A stretch of 64,000 nt of DNA from Kitasatospora sp. MAA4 (GCF_029893355.1 NZ_JARZAI010000017.1:124001-188000); one strand, 5' to 3'. Numbered from the stretch's first letter, positions 14,592 through 23,454 are shown. Translations and numbers: made by a program. The notes: generated from the letters alone by a model not told the origin.

Positions 14592-15938
14592 ATGACCGAC
14601 GACGTCCTGCTGGTCCACGGCGGAAATCCCCTCGAAGGCGAGATCCGCGTCCGCGGTGCGAAGAACCTGGTCCCCAAGGCCATGGTCGCCGCCCTGCTCG
14701 GTACGGGCCCCAGCAGACTGCGCAACGTCCCGGACATCCGCGACGTCAAGGTGGTGCGCGGCCTGCTCCAGCTGCACGGCGTGACCGTGCGCAGCGGCGA
14801 GGAGGAGGGCGAGCTGATTCTCGACCCCTCGCACGTGGAGAGCGCCAACGTCGCTGACATCGACGCGCACGCGGGCTCCTCGCGGATCCCGATCCTGTTC
14901 TGCGGCCCGCTGCTGCACCGGCTCGGCCACGCCTTCATCCCGGGCCTGGGCGGCTGCGACATCGGCGGCCGGCCGGTCGACTTCCACTTCGAGGTGCTGC
15001 GCCAGTTCGGCGCGACCATCGAGAAGCACCCGCAGGGCACCTACCTGGTGGCGGCCCAGCGCCTGCGCGGCACCCGGATCGAGCTGCCCTACCCGTCGGT
15101 CGGCGCCACCGAGCAGGTGCTGCTCACCGCCGTGCTGGCCGAGGGCGACACCGAGCTGCGCAACGCCGCCATCGAGCCCGAGATCGTCGACCTGATCTGC
15201 GTCCTGCAGAAGATGGGCGCGATCATCTCGATGGGCACCGACCGGACCATCCTGATCACCGGCGTGGACGAACTCGGCGGCTACAACCACCGCGCGCTGC
15301 CGGACCGCCTCGAGGCCGCCTCCTGGGCCTGCGCCGCGCTGGCCACCAAGGGCGACATCTACGTCCGCGGGGCCCGCCAGCTGGAGATGATGACCTTCCT
15401 CAACACCTTCCGGAAGGTCGGGGGGGCCTTCGCGGTGGACGACGAGGGCATCCGCTTCTGGCACCCGGGCGGCGAGCTGAGCGCCATCGCCCTGGAGACC
15501 GACGTGCACCCCGGCTTCCAGACCGACTGGCAGCAGCCGCTGGTCGTCGCGCTGACCCAGGCCAACGGGCTCTCCATCGTGCACGAGACGGTGTACGAGT
15601 CGCGGCTCGGCTTCACCTCCGCGCTCAACCAGATGGGCGCTCACATCCAGCTCTTCCGCGAGTGCCTGGGCGGCTCGCCCTGCCGCTTCGGGCAGCGCAA
15701 CTTCCTGCACTCCGCGGTGGTCTCCGGCCCGTCCAAGCTGCTCGGCGGCGAGCTGGTGATCCCCGACCTGCGCGGCGGCTTCTCGTACCTGATCGCGGCG
15801 CTGGCTGCCGAGGGCACCTCCACGGTGCACGGCATCTCGCTGATCAACCGCGGCTACGAGAACTTCATGGAGAAGCTGCGCGCGCTCGGCGCCCATGTCG
15901 ACCTGCCGACCGAGGAGCTCGTGGCCGTCGGGGTCTGA
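14592..15938 (+). CDS. murA: UDP-N-acetylglucosamine 1-carboxyvinyltransferase MurA
   Basis: The protein has 448 residues from ATG 14592 (MTDDVLLVHGG), the start I remember for streptomycete homologues. It transfers enolpyruvate from PEP to UDP-GlcNAc, the first committed step of peptidoglycan synthesis, in the cytoplasm. Visible features are GAKNLVPKAMVAALL (substrate Lys-Asn near residue 22), PGLGGCDIGGRPVD with the catalytic Cys (fosfomycin target), and RGGFSYLIAALAA near the end. The same frame stays open upstream to ATG 14460, which has an excellent GGAGAG 4 nt away and would add 44 residues; the ATG at 14592 has only a weak site. The extended form is discussed as a finding. A GC-rich hairpin follows the stop. 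Confidence 0.95.
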   Translation: MTDDVLLVHGGNPLEGEIRVRGAKNLVPKAMVAALLGTGPSRLRNVPDIRDVKVVRGLLQLHGVTVRSGEEEGELILDPSHVESANVADIDAHAGSSRIPILFCGPLLHRLGHAFIPGLGGCDIGGRPVDFHFEVLRQFGATIEKHPQGTYLVAAQRLRGTRIELPYPSVGATEQVLLTAVLAEGDTELRNAAIEPEIVDLICVLQKMGAIISMGTDRTILITGVDELGGYNHRALPDRLEAASWACAALATKGDIYVRGARQLEMMTFLNTFRKVGGAFAVDDEGIRFWHPGGELSAIALETDVHPGFQTDWQQPLVVALTQANGLSIVHETVYESRLGFTSALNQMGAHIQLFRECLGGSPCRFGQRNFLHSAVVSGPSKLLGGELVIPDLRGGFSYLIAALAAEGTSTVHGISLINRGYENFMEKLRALGAHVDLPTEELVAVGV

Positions 15939-15953
15939 GACAGGCATGAGTAC

Positions 15954-15979
15954 GGGGCCGCCCCCGCCAGGGCGGCCCC
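15954..15979 (+). terminator. Hairpin after murA
   Basis: GGGGCCGCCC and GGGCGGCCCC form a perfect 10-bp stem with a 6-nt loop, 15 nt past the murA stop. It has no T-tract, as is usual at gene ends in this window. Confidence 0.65.
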
Positions 15980-16161
15980 GCTGCGGGCACCCCCGCCAAG
16001 GTGTGACCCGCTGATCCACCGGCCGGGCCGCCGACAGGGTGAAGACGGGCGGCGCGATGGAGGTGCGATCAGCCGACCGGTACTCAGTTCCCTTACGGCT
16101 CAGCCAGCTTGGCCCGCATTCCATGAGATGAGGATGAGGCGCCCGGCGGCGGTGACCGGCG

Positions 16162-17442
16162 TCACTCCTGCGGTGGGTACGGCGGGATCCGGAGTTCGGC
16201 CTGCAGGCCGCCGCCCGGCGCCTCCAGCACCCGTGCGGTGCCGCCGTGCAGACCCGCCACCCAGCGGACGATGGCCAGCCCGGTGCCCGTTCCCACGCCG
16301 GCCGCGCCCTCCGCGGGCCCACCGGTGACACCCCGTCGGAAGATCTCCTCGCGGCGCTCCGCCGGCACCCCGGGACCGGTGTCCCGCACGGTCACCAGGC
16401 CGGGACCGGTGCTCACGGTGACCGGTGTGCCGCCGCCGTGCCGCAGCGCGTTCTCCACCAGGTTGCGCACCGCCTGGGCCAGCAGCTCCGGATCGCCGCG
16501 CACCACCACGGGAGCGGCCGGCTCCAGGACGCTCACCGTGGAGTGCCCCGGCAGCTCCGCCACCGCCTGCTCGACCAGCTGGTCCAGCCGAAGCGGCGTC
16601 AGCTCCAGATGCTGGGTGCCCGCCTCGATCCGGGCCCGCGCCAGCAGACCGGTGACCAGGCGGCCCAGCCGGTCGGTCAGCCGCAGCGCCTCCTCCAGGG
16701 CCTGCGGCGCCCGCTCGGGCCTGGCGGCGCCGCGCTCGACCGCCAGGCGCAGGGTGGCCAGCGGGGTCCGCAGCTCGTGCGCGGCCTCCGCGAGGAACTG
16801 CTCCTGCTGCTCCAGCGCCAGCAGCGCCGGCCGCATCGCCCGGCCGGACAGCAGATGGCCCATCGCCGCCGCGGCCAGCACCAGCGCCGAGCAGCCCAGC
16901 GCCACCCAGCGGACCAGCCGGCCGTGGTCGGCGCGGCTCTGCGCGGGGTCGTCGCCGACGATCACCGCGGCGCCGAGGGTGTCCCCCTCCCAGACCGGCG
17001 CGACGGCCCAGCGGATCTCCCGTCCGGTGCTGCTGGGGCCGGTCACCAGCAGGCTCTCCTGGGTTTCCTGGAGCTGCGTCCAGATCCGGCCGAGCAGGGC
17101 CGGTGCGGGCATCCGGTCGGGCCCCGGCCGGGACCAGCGGATCAGCAGCGGCCCGCCGGACGGGTCGGCCTGCACCGCGCCGAGCACGTCGGCCCCGACC
17201 GCCAGCTCGTCGTCGGCGAGCGGCTCGACGTTGAGCGTGTCGTTGTCGTACCAGAGCGTGCGGGCCAGCCCGCCGGCCCGTCGGCCGGCGTCGTTGTCCA
17301 GTTCGCGGGCGCGCGAGTGGGCGTCGATCTGCGCGGCGAGGGTGGCGAGCACCAGCAGGCAGCCGGCCGTGGTGGCGGCGAAGAGCAGCGTGAGCGTCCA
17401 GCGCAGCCGCCGCAGCCGGGCGGTGGCGGGCGTGCCGGTCAC
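16162..17442 (-). CDS. Sensor histidine kinase of an OmpR-type two-component system
   Basis: The protein has 426 residues from GTG 17442, which overlaps the stop of the response regulator (GTGA). Transmembrane helices lie at about 13-36 and 178-198, with a ~140-residue extracytoplasmic sensor between them. The dimerisation/phosphoacceptor box is EAAHELRTPL with His222. ATPase boxes are NLVENALRHGGG (N), DTGPGVP (G1) and GTGTGLAIVRW (G2). It autophosphorylates on His222 and passes phosphate to its partner. The signal is unknown; the sensor region has no recognisable domain. It is the second gene of a two-gene operon. Confidence 0.9.
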   Translation of the reverse strand: MTGTPATARLRRLRWTLTLLFAATTAGCLLVLATLAAQIDAHSRARELDNDAGRRAGGLARTLWYDNDTLNVEPLADDELAVGADVLGAVQADPSGGPLLIRWSRPGPDRMPAPALLGRIWTQLQETQESLLVTGPSSTGREIRWAVAPVWEGDTLGAAVIVGDDPAQSRADHGRLVRWVALGCSALVLAAAAMGHLLSGRAMRPALLALEQQEQFLAEAAHELRTPLATLRLAVERGAARPERAPQALEEALRLTDRLGRLVTGLLARARIEAGTQHLELTPLRLDQLVEQAVAELPGHSTVSVLEPAAPVVVRGDPELLAQAVRNLVENALRHGGGTPVTVSTGPGLVTVRDTGPGVPAERREEIFRRGVTGGPAEGAAGVGTGTGLAIVRWVAGLHGGTARVLEAPGGGLQAELRIPPYPPQE

Positions 17443-18113
17443 GGGCGCTGCGCGGGGTCGGTCAGCCGGTAGCCGACCCCCCGGACGGTCTCGATCAGGT
17501 CCGGGCTGCCGAGCCGGCGGCGCAGCTGACGGATCAGCACGTCGACCACGTTGGACATCGGCTCGCAGCGCTCGTCCCAGCAGCTCTCGATCAGCCGGCT
17601 GCGGGTGACCACCTCGCCGGCCTGCAGCATCAGCACTTCGAGGACCGCGAACTCCTTGGCGGTCAGCGAGAAGAGCACCCCGCCCCGGGTGACCCGGCGG
17701 CGCGGCAGGTCGAGTTCCAGGTCGCCGATGCGCAGCTGCGGCAGTCTGGCGGGCTCCGGGCGGCGGCACAGGTTGCGCACCCGGGCGGCCAGCTCGGCCG
17801 CGGCGAACGGCTTGACCAGGTAGTCGTCGGCGCCGTGCTCGAAGCCGGCGACCCGGTCGGCCACCGCGTCCAGCGCGGTGAGCACCAGCACCGGGCGGGT
17901 CCAGCCGGCCCGGCGGCGGGCCGCGACCAGGGTGAGTGCGTCGCCGTCCGGCAGCGCGCGGTCGGCGACCAGGCAGTCGTACCCGTTGACGTCGAGCTTG
18001 AGGTCGGCCTCGGCGAGGTCGGCGGCCAGGTCGACGGCGAAACCGGCCTGCCGCAGCCCCTCGGCTATCACCGGGCCCAGCTCGGGATCATCCTCCAGGA
18101 CCAGTACACGCAT
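17439..18113 (-). CDS. OmpR/PhoB-family response regulator
   Basis: The protein has 224 residues. The receiver domain is residues 1-115: acidic pair Glu7-Asp8-Asp9, phosphoacceptor Asp51 in VADRALPDGD, and the conserved Lys in VKPF. The winged-helix effector is ~125-220, with SLTAKEFAVLEVLM and VDVLIRQLRRRL. It should bind DNA as a dimer when phosphorylated by the overlapping kinase gene. There is no ribosome binding site; TAGGGT 8 nt before the ATG suggests a leaderless transcript. It does not match a named Streptomyces system that I can identify. Confidence 0.9.
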   Translation of the reverse strand: MRVLVLEDDPELGPVIAEGLRQAGFAVDLAADLAEADLKLDVNGYDCLVADRALPDGDALTLVAARRRAGWTRPVLVLTALDAVADRVAGFEHGADDYLVKPFAAAELAARVRNLCRRPEPARLPQLRIGDLELDLPRRRVTRGGVLFSLTAKEFAVLEVLMLQAGEVVTRSRLIESCWDERCEPMSNVVDVLIRQLRRRLGSPDLIETVRGVGYRLTDPAQRP

Positions 18114-18121
18114 GGTCCACG

Positions 18122-18127
18122 ACCCTA
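18122..18127 (-). promoter_or_regulatory. TANNNT -10 element for leaderless two-component operon
   Basis: TAGGGT on the minus strand ends 8 nt before the ATG at 18113, with no Shine-Dalgarno sequence between. The matching -35 region would fall against the hup terminator hairpin. Confidence 0.45.
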
Positions 18128-18142
18128 CGGCAGCGGAAACGA

Positions 18143-18182
18143 CGGAGCGGGGGCGGTCCCCGAAAGGACCGCCCCCGCTCCG
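18143..18182 (-). terminator. Strong hairpin terminator after hup
   Basis: A perfect 17-bp stem (18143-18159 with 18166-18182) has a 6-nt CCGAAA-type loop. It lies 16 nt beyond the hup stop and separates hup from the two-component operon on the same strand. Confidence 0.8.
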
Positions 18183-18198
18183 CGGTGATCAGCTGCGA

Positions 18199-18480
18199 TC
18201 AGTTGCCCTTGGCAGCTTCCTTGAGCTTCGAACCGGCGCTCACCTTGGCGCTGAAGCCGGCTGCGATCTGGATCGGCTCACCGGTCTGCGGGTTGCGCGC
18301 GGTACGCGCGGCGCGGTGGGTGCGCTCGAAGGTCAGGAAACCGGGGATGGTGACCTTCTCGTCGCCCTTCGCAACGACCTCGCCGACGACCTCGGCAAAG
18401 GCCGCCAGCACGGCGTCGGCGTCCTTGCGGGTCACCTCGGCGCGCTCGGACAGAGCGGCCACCAGCTCACTGCGGTTCAT
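18199..18480 (-). CDS. hup: HU-family nucleoid-associated protein
   Basis: The protein has 93 residues from ATG 18480, after AGGAG at 7-nt spacing. The IHF/HU fold is evident: MNRSELVAALSERAEV, GFLTFERTHRAARTARNPQTGE (the DNA-binding beta-arm with the NPxTGE motif, Pro intercalating in the minor groove), and a short C-terminus. Actinobacterial HupA is this short form; HupS has a Lys/Ala tail, which is absent here. It coats and bends DNA as a homodimer. It is a single-gene unit ended by a strong hairpin, with a ~450-bp upstream region. Confidence 0.95.
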   Translation of the reverse strand: MNRSELVAALSERAEVTRKDADAVLAAFAEVVGEVVAKGDEKVTIPGFLTFERTHRAARTARNPQTGEPIQIAAGFSAKVSAGSKLKEAAKGN

Positions 18481-18928
18481 GTGTACTCCTGTGGTCTGTT
18501 CGTTGCGGTGTGCGGGGCCCCATCGGTCGTCCCGCCGGAGGCACCCGGCCGGGCCGCTGGTCCGCACACTGTGCTCATTCAGGCGGCTGGCGGTAGGAGC
18601 CGGGCTCGTGTCCCGAGCCTCGCACTGTGTCAGTCCTGCCACATGCCCGCCTGGGTACGAATCCTGCCCTTATCGGCCCTGAGAAAGCCAATCGGCCCTC
18701 GGCCGTTCGCCCCGAACAGCACCCTCCCGAGGCAGCCGTGACGCTCCATCGGCGCCGGCGGACCGGCAGGGTGGCGACCGGGAACGACTCGCCGAGTGGT
18801 TGGGGGGACGTTCCGTACTTGTCGGACACGCCTGCCCCGTGCAGGGCTACCGTACGCCCTGACGGTGACAAGCCCAAACACACCCCTTCCCCTTGTGTCG
18901 CAAGGGTTCGCACCAGGTCGGCAGGGGT
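18481..18928. other. Intergenic region upstream of hup
   Basis: About 450 bp without a convincing gene. It must contain the hup promoter. A short hairpin (GGCTCG/CGAGCC near 18602) and a weak minus-strand pair TTGTCA/TAGCCC (18844-18871, 16-nt spacer) are the only signals I see. Open frames here have neither ribosome binding sites nor recognisable sequence. Confidence 0.4.
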
Positions 18929-18970
18929 AGGGGCGGTATTCGGCCAAGCGATCGACCGAATACCGCCCCT
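18929..18970 (-). terminator. Hairpin terminator after malic enzyme gene
   Basis: AGGGGCGGTATTCGG (18929-18943) pairs perfectly with CCGAATACCGCCCCT (18956-18970), a 15-bp stem with a 12-nt loop, 25 nt beyond the stop codon. Confidence 0.7.
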
Positions 18971-18995
18971 GACGGCGGGTGACGCCGAGGTCTGC

Positions 18996-20471
18996 CTAGA
19001 GCCTGACGACCGGGAAGGCGGCCGTGTCGAGCGTGCCGACGATGCCCGGGGTCGGGCGGTCGGGGGCCCGGTCGCCCGAACCGCCGGCCGCCAGAGCGGC
19101 CTCACGGACGGCCGCGGCGACGGTCTTGGCCACGTCCGGGTGGAAGACGCTGGGGATGATGTAGTTCGGGTTCAGCTGGTCGTCCAGCACGGTGGCGGCC
19201 AGCGCGCGGGCGGCGGCGATCATCATCTCGCTGTTGACCGTCCGGCTCTGCGCGTCCAGCAGGCCGCGGAAGACGCCGGGGAAGACCAGCACGTTGTTGA
19301 TCTGGTTCGGGAAGTCGCTGCGGCCGGTGGCCACCACGGCGGCGGTCTGCCGGGCCACCGCGGGGTCGACCTCCGGGTCCGGGTTGGCCAGCGCGAAGAC
19401 GATCGCGTTGTCGGCCATCGACGCGATGTCGTCGCCGTCCAGGACGTTCGGGGCCGACACGCCGATGAAGACGTCGGCGTCGCGGACGGCCTCCTTGAGG
19501 CTGCCGGTGCGGCCCGAGCGGTTGGTGTGCTCGGCGATCCAGCGCAGCGACTCGTTGAGGTCCTCACGGCCGCTGTGGACCACACCGTGCACGTCCGCGA
19601 CGGTGGCGTGCTCGACGCCGGCGTCCAGCAGCAGCTTGAGGATGGCGGTGCCGGCGGCGCCGGCGCCGGACATCACCACGCGGACGTCGGCGATGTCCTT
19701 GCCGACCACCTTCAGCGCGTTGGTGAGCGCGGCCAGCACCACGATCGCGGTGCCGTGCTGGTCGTCGTGGAAGACCGGGATGTCCAGCGCCTCGCGCAGC
19801 CGGGCCTCGATCTCGAAGCAGCGCGGCGCGGAGATGTCCTCCAGGTTGATGCCCGCGAAGCCGGGGGCGATCGCTTTGACGATGGCGACGATCTCGTCGC
19901 TGTCCTGGGTGTCCAGGCAGATCGGCCAGGCGTCGATGTTGGCGAAGCGCTTGAACAGCGCCGCCTTGCCCTCCATCACCGGGAGCGCGGCCATCGGGCC
20001 GATGTTGCCCAGGCCCAGCACGGCCGAGCCGTCGGTGACGACCGCGACGCTGTTGCGCTTGATGGTCAGGCGCCGGGCGTCCTCGGGGTTCTCGGCGATC
20101 GCCATGCAGACCCGCGCGACACCGGGGGTGTAGATCATCGACAGGTCGTCACGGTTGCGGATCGGCAGCTTCGAGGACATCTCGATCTTGCCACCGAGGT
20201 GCATCAGGAAGGTACGGTCGGAGACCTTGCCGATCACCACGCCGTCGATCGCGCGCAGCTTCTCGACGATCTCCTCCCCGTGCGCGACCGAAGCGGCCGC
20301 CACGGTGACGTCGATCCGCAGGGCCTCCAGGCCCGAGGCGGTGACATCCAGGCCGGTCACCGAACCGCCGGAGGACTCCACGGCGGTGGTGATCGAACTG
20401 ACGGCGTTGCCGGTGGCCGGGACCTCCAGCCGCACCGTGATCGAGTTGGAGACACTGGGCACGGTCGCCAT
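18996..20471 (-). CDS. NAD-dependent malic enzyme with N-terminal ACT domain
   Basis: The protein has 491 residues from ATG 20471, after AAGGACG. Residues ~8-85 form an ACT-type regulatory domain (NSITVRLEVPATGNAVSSI). The malic enzyme catalytic part follows: MIYTPGVARVC with the catalytic Tyr, TDGSAVLGLGNIGP (cofactor and metal region), FHDDQHGTA with metal-binding Asp, and GAGAAGTAILKLLL (Rossmann nucleotide loop). It converts malate to pyruvate and CO2 with reduction of NAD+, feeding gluconeogenesis and acetyl-CoA supply. The ACT domain suggests control by a small ligand, perhaps an amino acid. It is monocistronic, and sits between hup and helD as in streptomycetes. Confidence 0.93.
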   Translation of the reverse strand: MATVPSVSNSITVRLEVPATGNAVSSITTAVESSGGSVTGLDVTASGLEALRIDVTVAAASVAHGEEIVEKLRAIDGVVIGKVSDRTFLMHLGGKIEMSSKLPIRNRDDLSMIYTPGVARVCMAIAENPEDARRLTIKRNSVAVVTDGSAVLGLGNIGPMAALPVMEGKAALFKRFANIDAWPICLDTQDSDEIVAIVKAIAPGFAGINLEDISAPRCFEIEARLREALDIPVFHDDQHGTAIVVLAALTNALKVVGKDIADVRVVMSGAGAAGTAILKLLLDAGVEHATVADVHGVVHSGREDLNESLRWIAEHTNRSGRTGSLKEAVRDADVFIGVSAPNVLDGDDIASMADNAIVFALANPDPEVDPAVARQTAAVVATGRSDFPNQINNVLVFPGVFRGLLDAQSRTVNSEMMIAAARALAATVLDDQLNPNYIIPSVFHPDVAKTVAAAVREAALAAGGSGDRAPDRPTPGIVGTLDTAAFPVVRL

Positions 20472-20804
20472 CGACGTCCTTCTTCCGTCCACTGAGGTAT
20501 GTGCAGGCCGGGCCGCCTTCAACAAACTGTTGACGCAGCGCCTTGCGCATCGTAGGCCTCGATCGTCGCACCTACCAGGCAGTAGCCAGAAATAACTTTC
20601 ACCGGTTGCAGGGAACCGACAACACAGGTTCCTGCCGACTGGTGGTTCACCCGAAGAATCTGCCGCGCGGGATTGCCGTGCGGGACCGATGGGTTACATT
20701 GGACGGGACACCGGCTCGATCCAAGCCCCCGGGCCCAACCTTAGTCGCTTCGAGCGACCACTTGCCGCGAGGCGAGCATGGCGGGTCGGTGTCACCAACG
20801 TACG
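20472..20804. other. Intergenic region, possible short plus-strand transcript
   Basis: The region separates malic enzyme (minus) from the end of helD (minus) and contains no convincing gene. On the plus strand TTGCCG (20673-20678) and TACATT (20695-20700), spaced 16 nt, resemble a promoter. A strong hairpin ends at 20837, so a ~130-nt RNA could be made. An imperfect repeat GCAGGGAACC/GGTTCCTGC (about 20608-20634) lies in the malic enzyme upstream region. Confidence 0.35.
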
Positions 20805-20837
20805 ACTGAGGCCCCCACCACCGGTGGGGGCCTCAGT
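20805..20837. terminator. Hairpin terminator, helD end and possibly a plus-strand RNA
   Basis: ACTGAGGCCCCCACC (20805-20819) pairs perfectly with GGTGGGGGCCTCAGT (20823-20837): a 15-bp stem with a 3-nt nominal loop, 28 nt beyond the helD stop. Its symmetry lets it act in both directions. Confidence 0.75.
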
Positions 20838-20865
20838 CGTTGACGGGCGCTCAGCCCGGGCTCGC

Positions 20866-23217
20866 TCAGCCGAGCAGCAGTGCCGGCACGCCGTCCGCGT
20901 CGGGCAGGTCGTCCGGGCCCGAGAGCACGGTCAGCCGCTGCGTCGCACGCGTCAGCGCGACGTACAGGACGCGCAGGCCGGCCTCGGACTCGCCGGCGAT
21001 GCCGGTCGGGTCGGCGACCACCGTCGCGTCGTACTCCAGGCCCTTGGCCTCCAGGCTGCCCAGCGCCACCGCGCGCTCGCCCAGCCCCTCGATCCACCCG
21101 GCGGCCTCCGCCCGGCGGTCCATCGGCACCACGATCGCCACCGTGCCGTCCACCTCGGCCAGCAGCCGGGTCAGTTCGGCGCGGGCCGCGGCGGCGAAGG
21201 CCTCCGGAGCCGGCGAGGTGACCGCGGCGAAACGCGGCTCGGTACCCGTCGAGCGCACCGCGCGCGGCGAGGGCGTACCGGGCGCCGCCAGCGCCAGCAC
21301 CTTGGCCGCGACCTCGGCGATCTCGGCCGGGTTGCGGTAGTTGACGGTCAGCGTGAACCGGCGGCGCGGCTTGCCCGAGAGCACCTCGTCCAGCGCCGAC
21401 TGCGCCTCCTGCGGGAACGGCCAGGAACTCTGCGCCGGGTCACCGACGATCGTCCAGGTGGCCATCCGGGCCCGCCGACCGATCATCCGCCACTGCATCG
21501 GGGTGAGGTCCTGCGCCTCGTCCACGATGATGTGCGCGTACTCGACCCGCTCCACCGGCACGCGGTCGCGCTGGCGGGAGTTGCGGTCGGCGAAGGTGGT
21601 CACCTCGTCCAGCCCGGTCAGCAGGTCGACGGCGTCCACCTCGCGGTTCCTGGGCCGGGCCGGCTCGCCGAGCACCAGCTGCAGCTCGTCGATCAGCGCG
21701 ACGTCGTGCGCCGACAGCGCGCCCTCGCCACGGTCCGTCAGGTGGCGCCAGGAGGCCGCCAGCAGCTTGGCCTCCTCGGGGCTGACGCCGCGTCGGGCGA
21801 TCCGGTTGGTGTGCCGGGACTGGCGAAGCGTCGCGAGCACCCTGCGCGGGGTCAGCGAGGGCCACCAGGCGTCCAGGAAGTCCAGGAAGGACGCCTCGTC
21901 GCTGACGTAGTCGTCGAAGGACTCCTTCTCCTCCTGGCGCTGCTCGCGGCCGTAGTGGTCGGTGGGCCTGGGCAGGTGCCGGACGACCTCCGACCAGAGC
22001 GCGTCGAGCAGCAGGCGGCGGGCGCGCGGGCGCAGCAGGTTCAGCGGCGTGCCGGTGGTGCCGATCACGTTGCCGCGGACCGCCCGCAGCCGTGCGGCGT
22101 CCAGCCGCAGCACCTCGCCGCGGGCGACCACCTTCAGCTCGGTCGGCGCGCCGATCTCCAGCGCCTCCCGGGCCGCGCGGCGCAGCAGCTGGACCATCCG
22201 GTCCGAGCCCTTGACCCGTGCCGCCTCCGGCGTGTCGTAGCGCCCCGCCTCGATGCCGTCGACCAGGCTGCCGACCGCGCGGATGGCGACCTGGCCCTCC
22301 TCGCCGAGCGAGGGCAGCACGCCCTCGGTGTACGAGACCAGCAGCGCGGTCGGACTGACCACCAGGATGCCGCCGGCGTAGCGGCGCCGGTCCTGGTAGA
22401 GCAGGAACGCGGCGCGGTGCAGGGCGACGGCGGTCTTGCCGGTGCCCGGGCCGCCGGTGACCAGCGTGGCGCCCGCGGCGGGGGCCCGGATGACCTCGTC
22501 CTGCTCCTTCTGGATGGAGGAGACGATGTCGCGCATGGTGTGGCTGCGGGCCCGGCCGAGCGAGGCCATCAGGGCGCCGTCGCCGACCACCGCGAGCTCC
22601 TCGCCGTTCAGCGTCGGCGTGAGGTCCGGGCGGAGCAGGTCGTCCTCGACGCCGAGCACCTTGCGGCCCTTGGAGCGGATCACCCGGCGGCGCAGCACGC
22701 GCCCGGGCTCCAGCGGGGTGGAGCGGTAGAACGGCGCCGCCGCGGGGGCCCGCCAGTCGATCACCAGCGGCCCGTACTCCGCGTCCAGCACGCCGAGCCG
22801 GCCGATGTGCAGGCTCTGCGCGACGGCCGGGTCGGCCGGGTCGAGCGGGGTGAAGGACGGGATGCCGTGCTCCTCGGGAGCGTCGGCCTGCTGGAGGTCG
22901 ATCCGACCGAACAGGAAGTCCTCGAACTCGCTGTTCAGCCGGTTCAGGTGCGTGCCGGCCCGGTAGACCTGCGCGTCCCGCTCGGCGAGCGCGCCGGGCG
23001 TGCCGACCTGGACGCGCTTGGCGGCGTCCTCCAGGACGTACTCGGCCTCGGCGAGCTTCTCCTCCAGCCGTTGGTAGACGGTGTCGAGGTGGTGTTGCTC
23101 CCCGGCGATCTCCCGCTCACGCAGAGTGTCCGCGTTGGTGTCGTTGGTAGCTGCCGGCGGCGTGCCGGCCTCGGTGATTGCGGCTGCGTGCTGCTGGGCT
23201 GTGCCGTGCGCGCCCAA
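20866..23217 (-). CDS. helD: HelD-type RNA polymerase-associated ATPase/helicase
   Basis: The protein has 783 residues from TTG 23217, chosen because AGGGGG lies 5 nt upstream; ATG 23343 would add 42 residues but has no site. It has an N-terminal coiled-coil arm (REREIAGEQHHLDTVYQRLEEKLAEAE split over residues ~30-60), then superfamily I helicase motifs. These include GGPGTGKTAVALHRAAF (Walker A), VDEAQDLTPMQWRM (Walker B), VGDPAQSSWPF (motif III) and YVALTRATQRL (motif VI). HelD proteins enter the RNA polymerase channels, release stalled enzyme from DNA and recycle it; some class II members protect against rifamycins. I see no rifamycin-associated promoter repeat upstream. It lies between malic enzyme and ssrA, monocistronic. 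Confidence 0.9.
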   Translation of the reverse strand: MGAHGTAQQHAAAITEAGTPPAATNDTNADTLREREIAGEQHHLDTVYQRLEEKLAEAEYVLEDAAKRVQVGTPGALAERDAQVYRAGTHLNRLNSEFEDFLFGRIDLQQADAPEEHGIPSFTPLDPADPAVAQSLHIGRLGVLDAEYGPLVIDWRAPAAAPFYRSTPLEPGRVLRRRVIRSKGRKVLGVEDDLLRPDLTPTLNGEELAVVGDGALMASLGRARSHTMRDIVSSIQKEQDEVIRAPAAGATLVTGGPGTGKTAVALHRAAFLLYQDRRRYAGGILVVSPTALLVSYTEGVLPSLGEEGQVAIRAVGSLVDGIEAGRYDTPEAARVKGSDRMVQLLRRAAREALEIGAPTELKVVARGEVLRLDAARLRAVRGNVIGTTGTPLNLLRPRARRLLLDALWSEVVRHLPRPTDHYGREQRQEEKESFDDYVSDEASFLDFLDAWWPSLTPRRVLATLRQSRHTNRIARRGVSPEEAKLLAASWRHLTDRGEGALSAHDVALIDELQLVLGEPARPRNREVDAVDLLTGLDEVTTFADRNSRQRDRVPVERVEYAHIIVDEAQDLTPMQWRMIGRRARMATWTIVGDPAQSSWPFPQEAQSALDEVLSGKPRRRFTLTVNYRNPAEIAEVAAKVLALAAPGTPSPRAVRSTGTEPRFAAVTSPAPEAFAAAARAELTRLLAEVDGTVAIVVPMDRRAEAAGWIEGLGERAVALGSLEAKGLEYDATVVADPTGIAGESEAGLRVLYVALTRATQRLTVLSGPDDLPDADGVPALLLG

Positions 23218-23260
23218 GGAGCCCCCTGTCGTACGTCCCGCGGTGGAGAGGTGGAAGCGT

Positions 23261-23282
23261 TCCGCCGTCGGAAAACGGCGGA
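23261..23282 (-). promoter_or_regulatory. Hairpin in the helD leader
   Basis: TCCGCCGT (23261-23268) and ACGGCGGA (23275-23282) form a perfect 8-bp stem with a 6-nt loop, about 45 nt upstream of the chosen helD start. It would be in the 5' untranslated region. Function is unknown. Confidence 0.35.
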
Positions 23283-23409
23283 CGGAAGATCCTACGTCCT
23301 CCGGCGTACGCCCGTCCCGTTTCCTCGCGCGCCGGAGGTGCATGTCACACTCGCCCGCGCCCGCCGAAGGGCTGATACGGAGCAGCACGGGCCTGCCGGG
23401 AAAACACGA

Positions 23410-23440
23410 AGGCCGCCTCTCCGCGAACGGAGGGCGGCCT
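23410..23440 (-). terminator. ssrA terminator
   Basis: AGGCCGCC(T)CTCCG and CGGAGGGCGGCCT form a 13-bp stem with one bulge and a CGAA loop, 15 nt beyond the tmRNA CCA end. On the minus strand a T-rich stretch (TTCGTGTTTT) follows, unlike most terminators in this window. Confidence 0.75.
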
Positions 23441-23454
23441 GCGTGTACATGGGG

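Noticed and set aside
18630..18947. 105-residue minus-strand frame upstream of hup
   Set aside because: No ribosome binding site, Arg/Gly/Pro-biased composition and it spans the likely hup promoter.
23218..23454. Rifamycin-associated element upstream of helD
   Set aside because: The known GGGGCTTGCGGCAAG-type inverted repeat is not present; only a short unrelated hairpin is.
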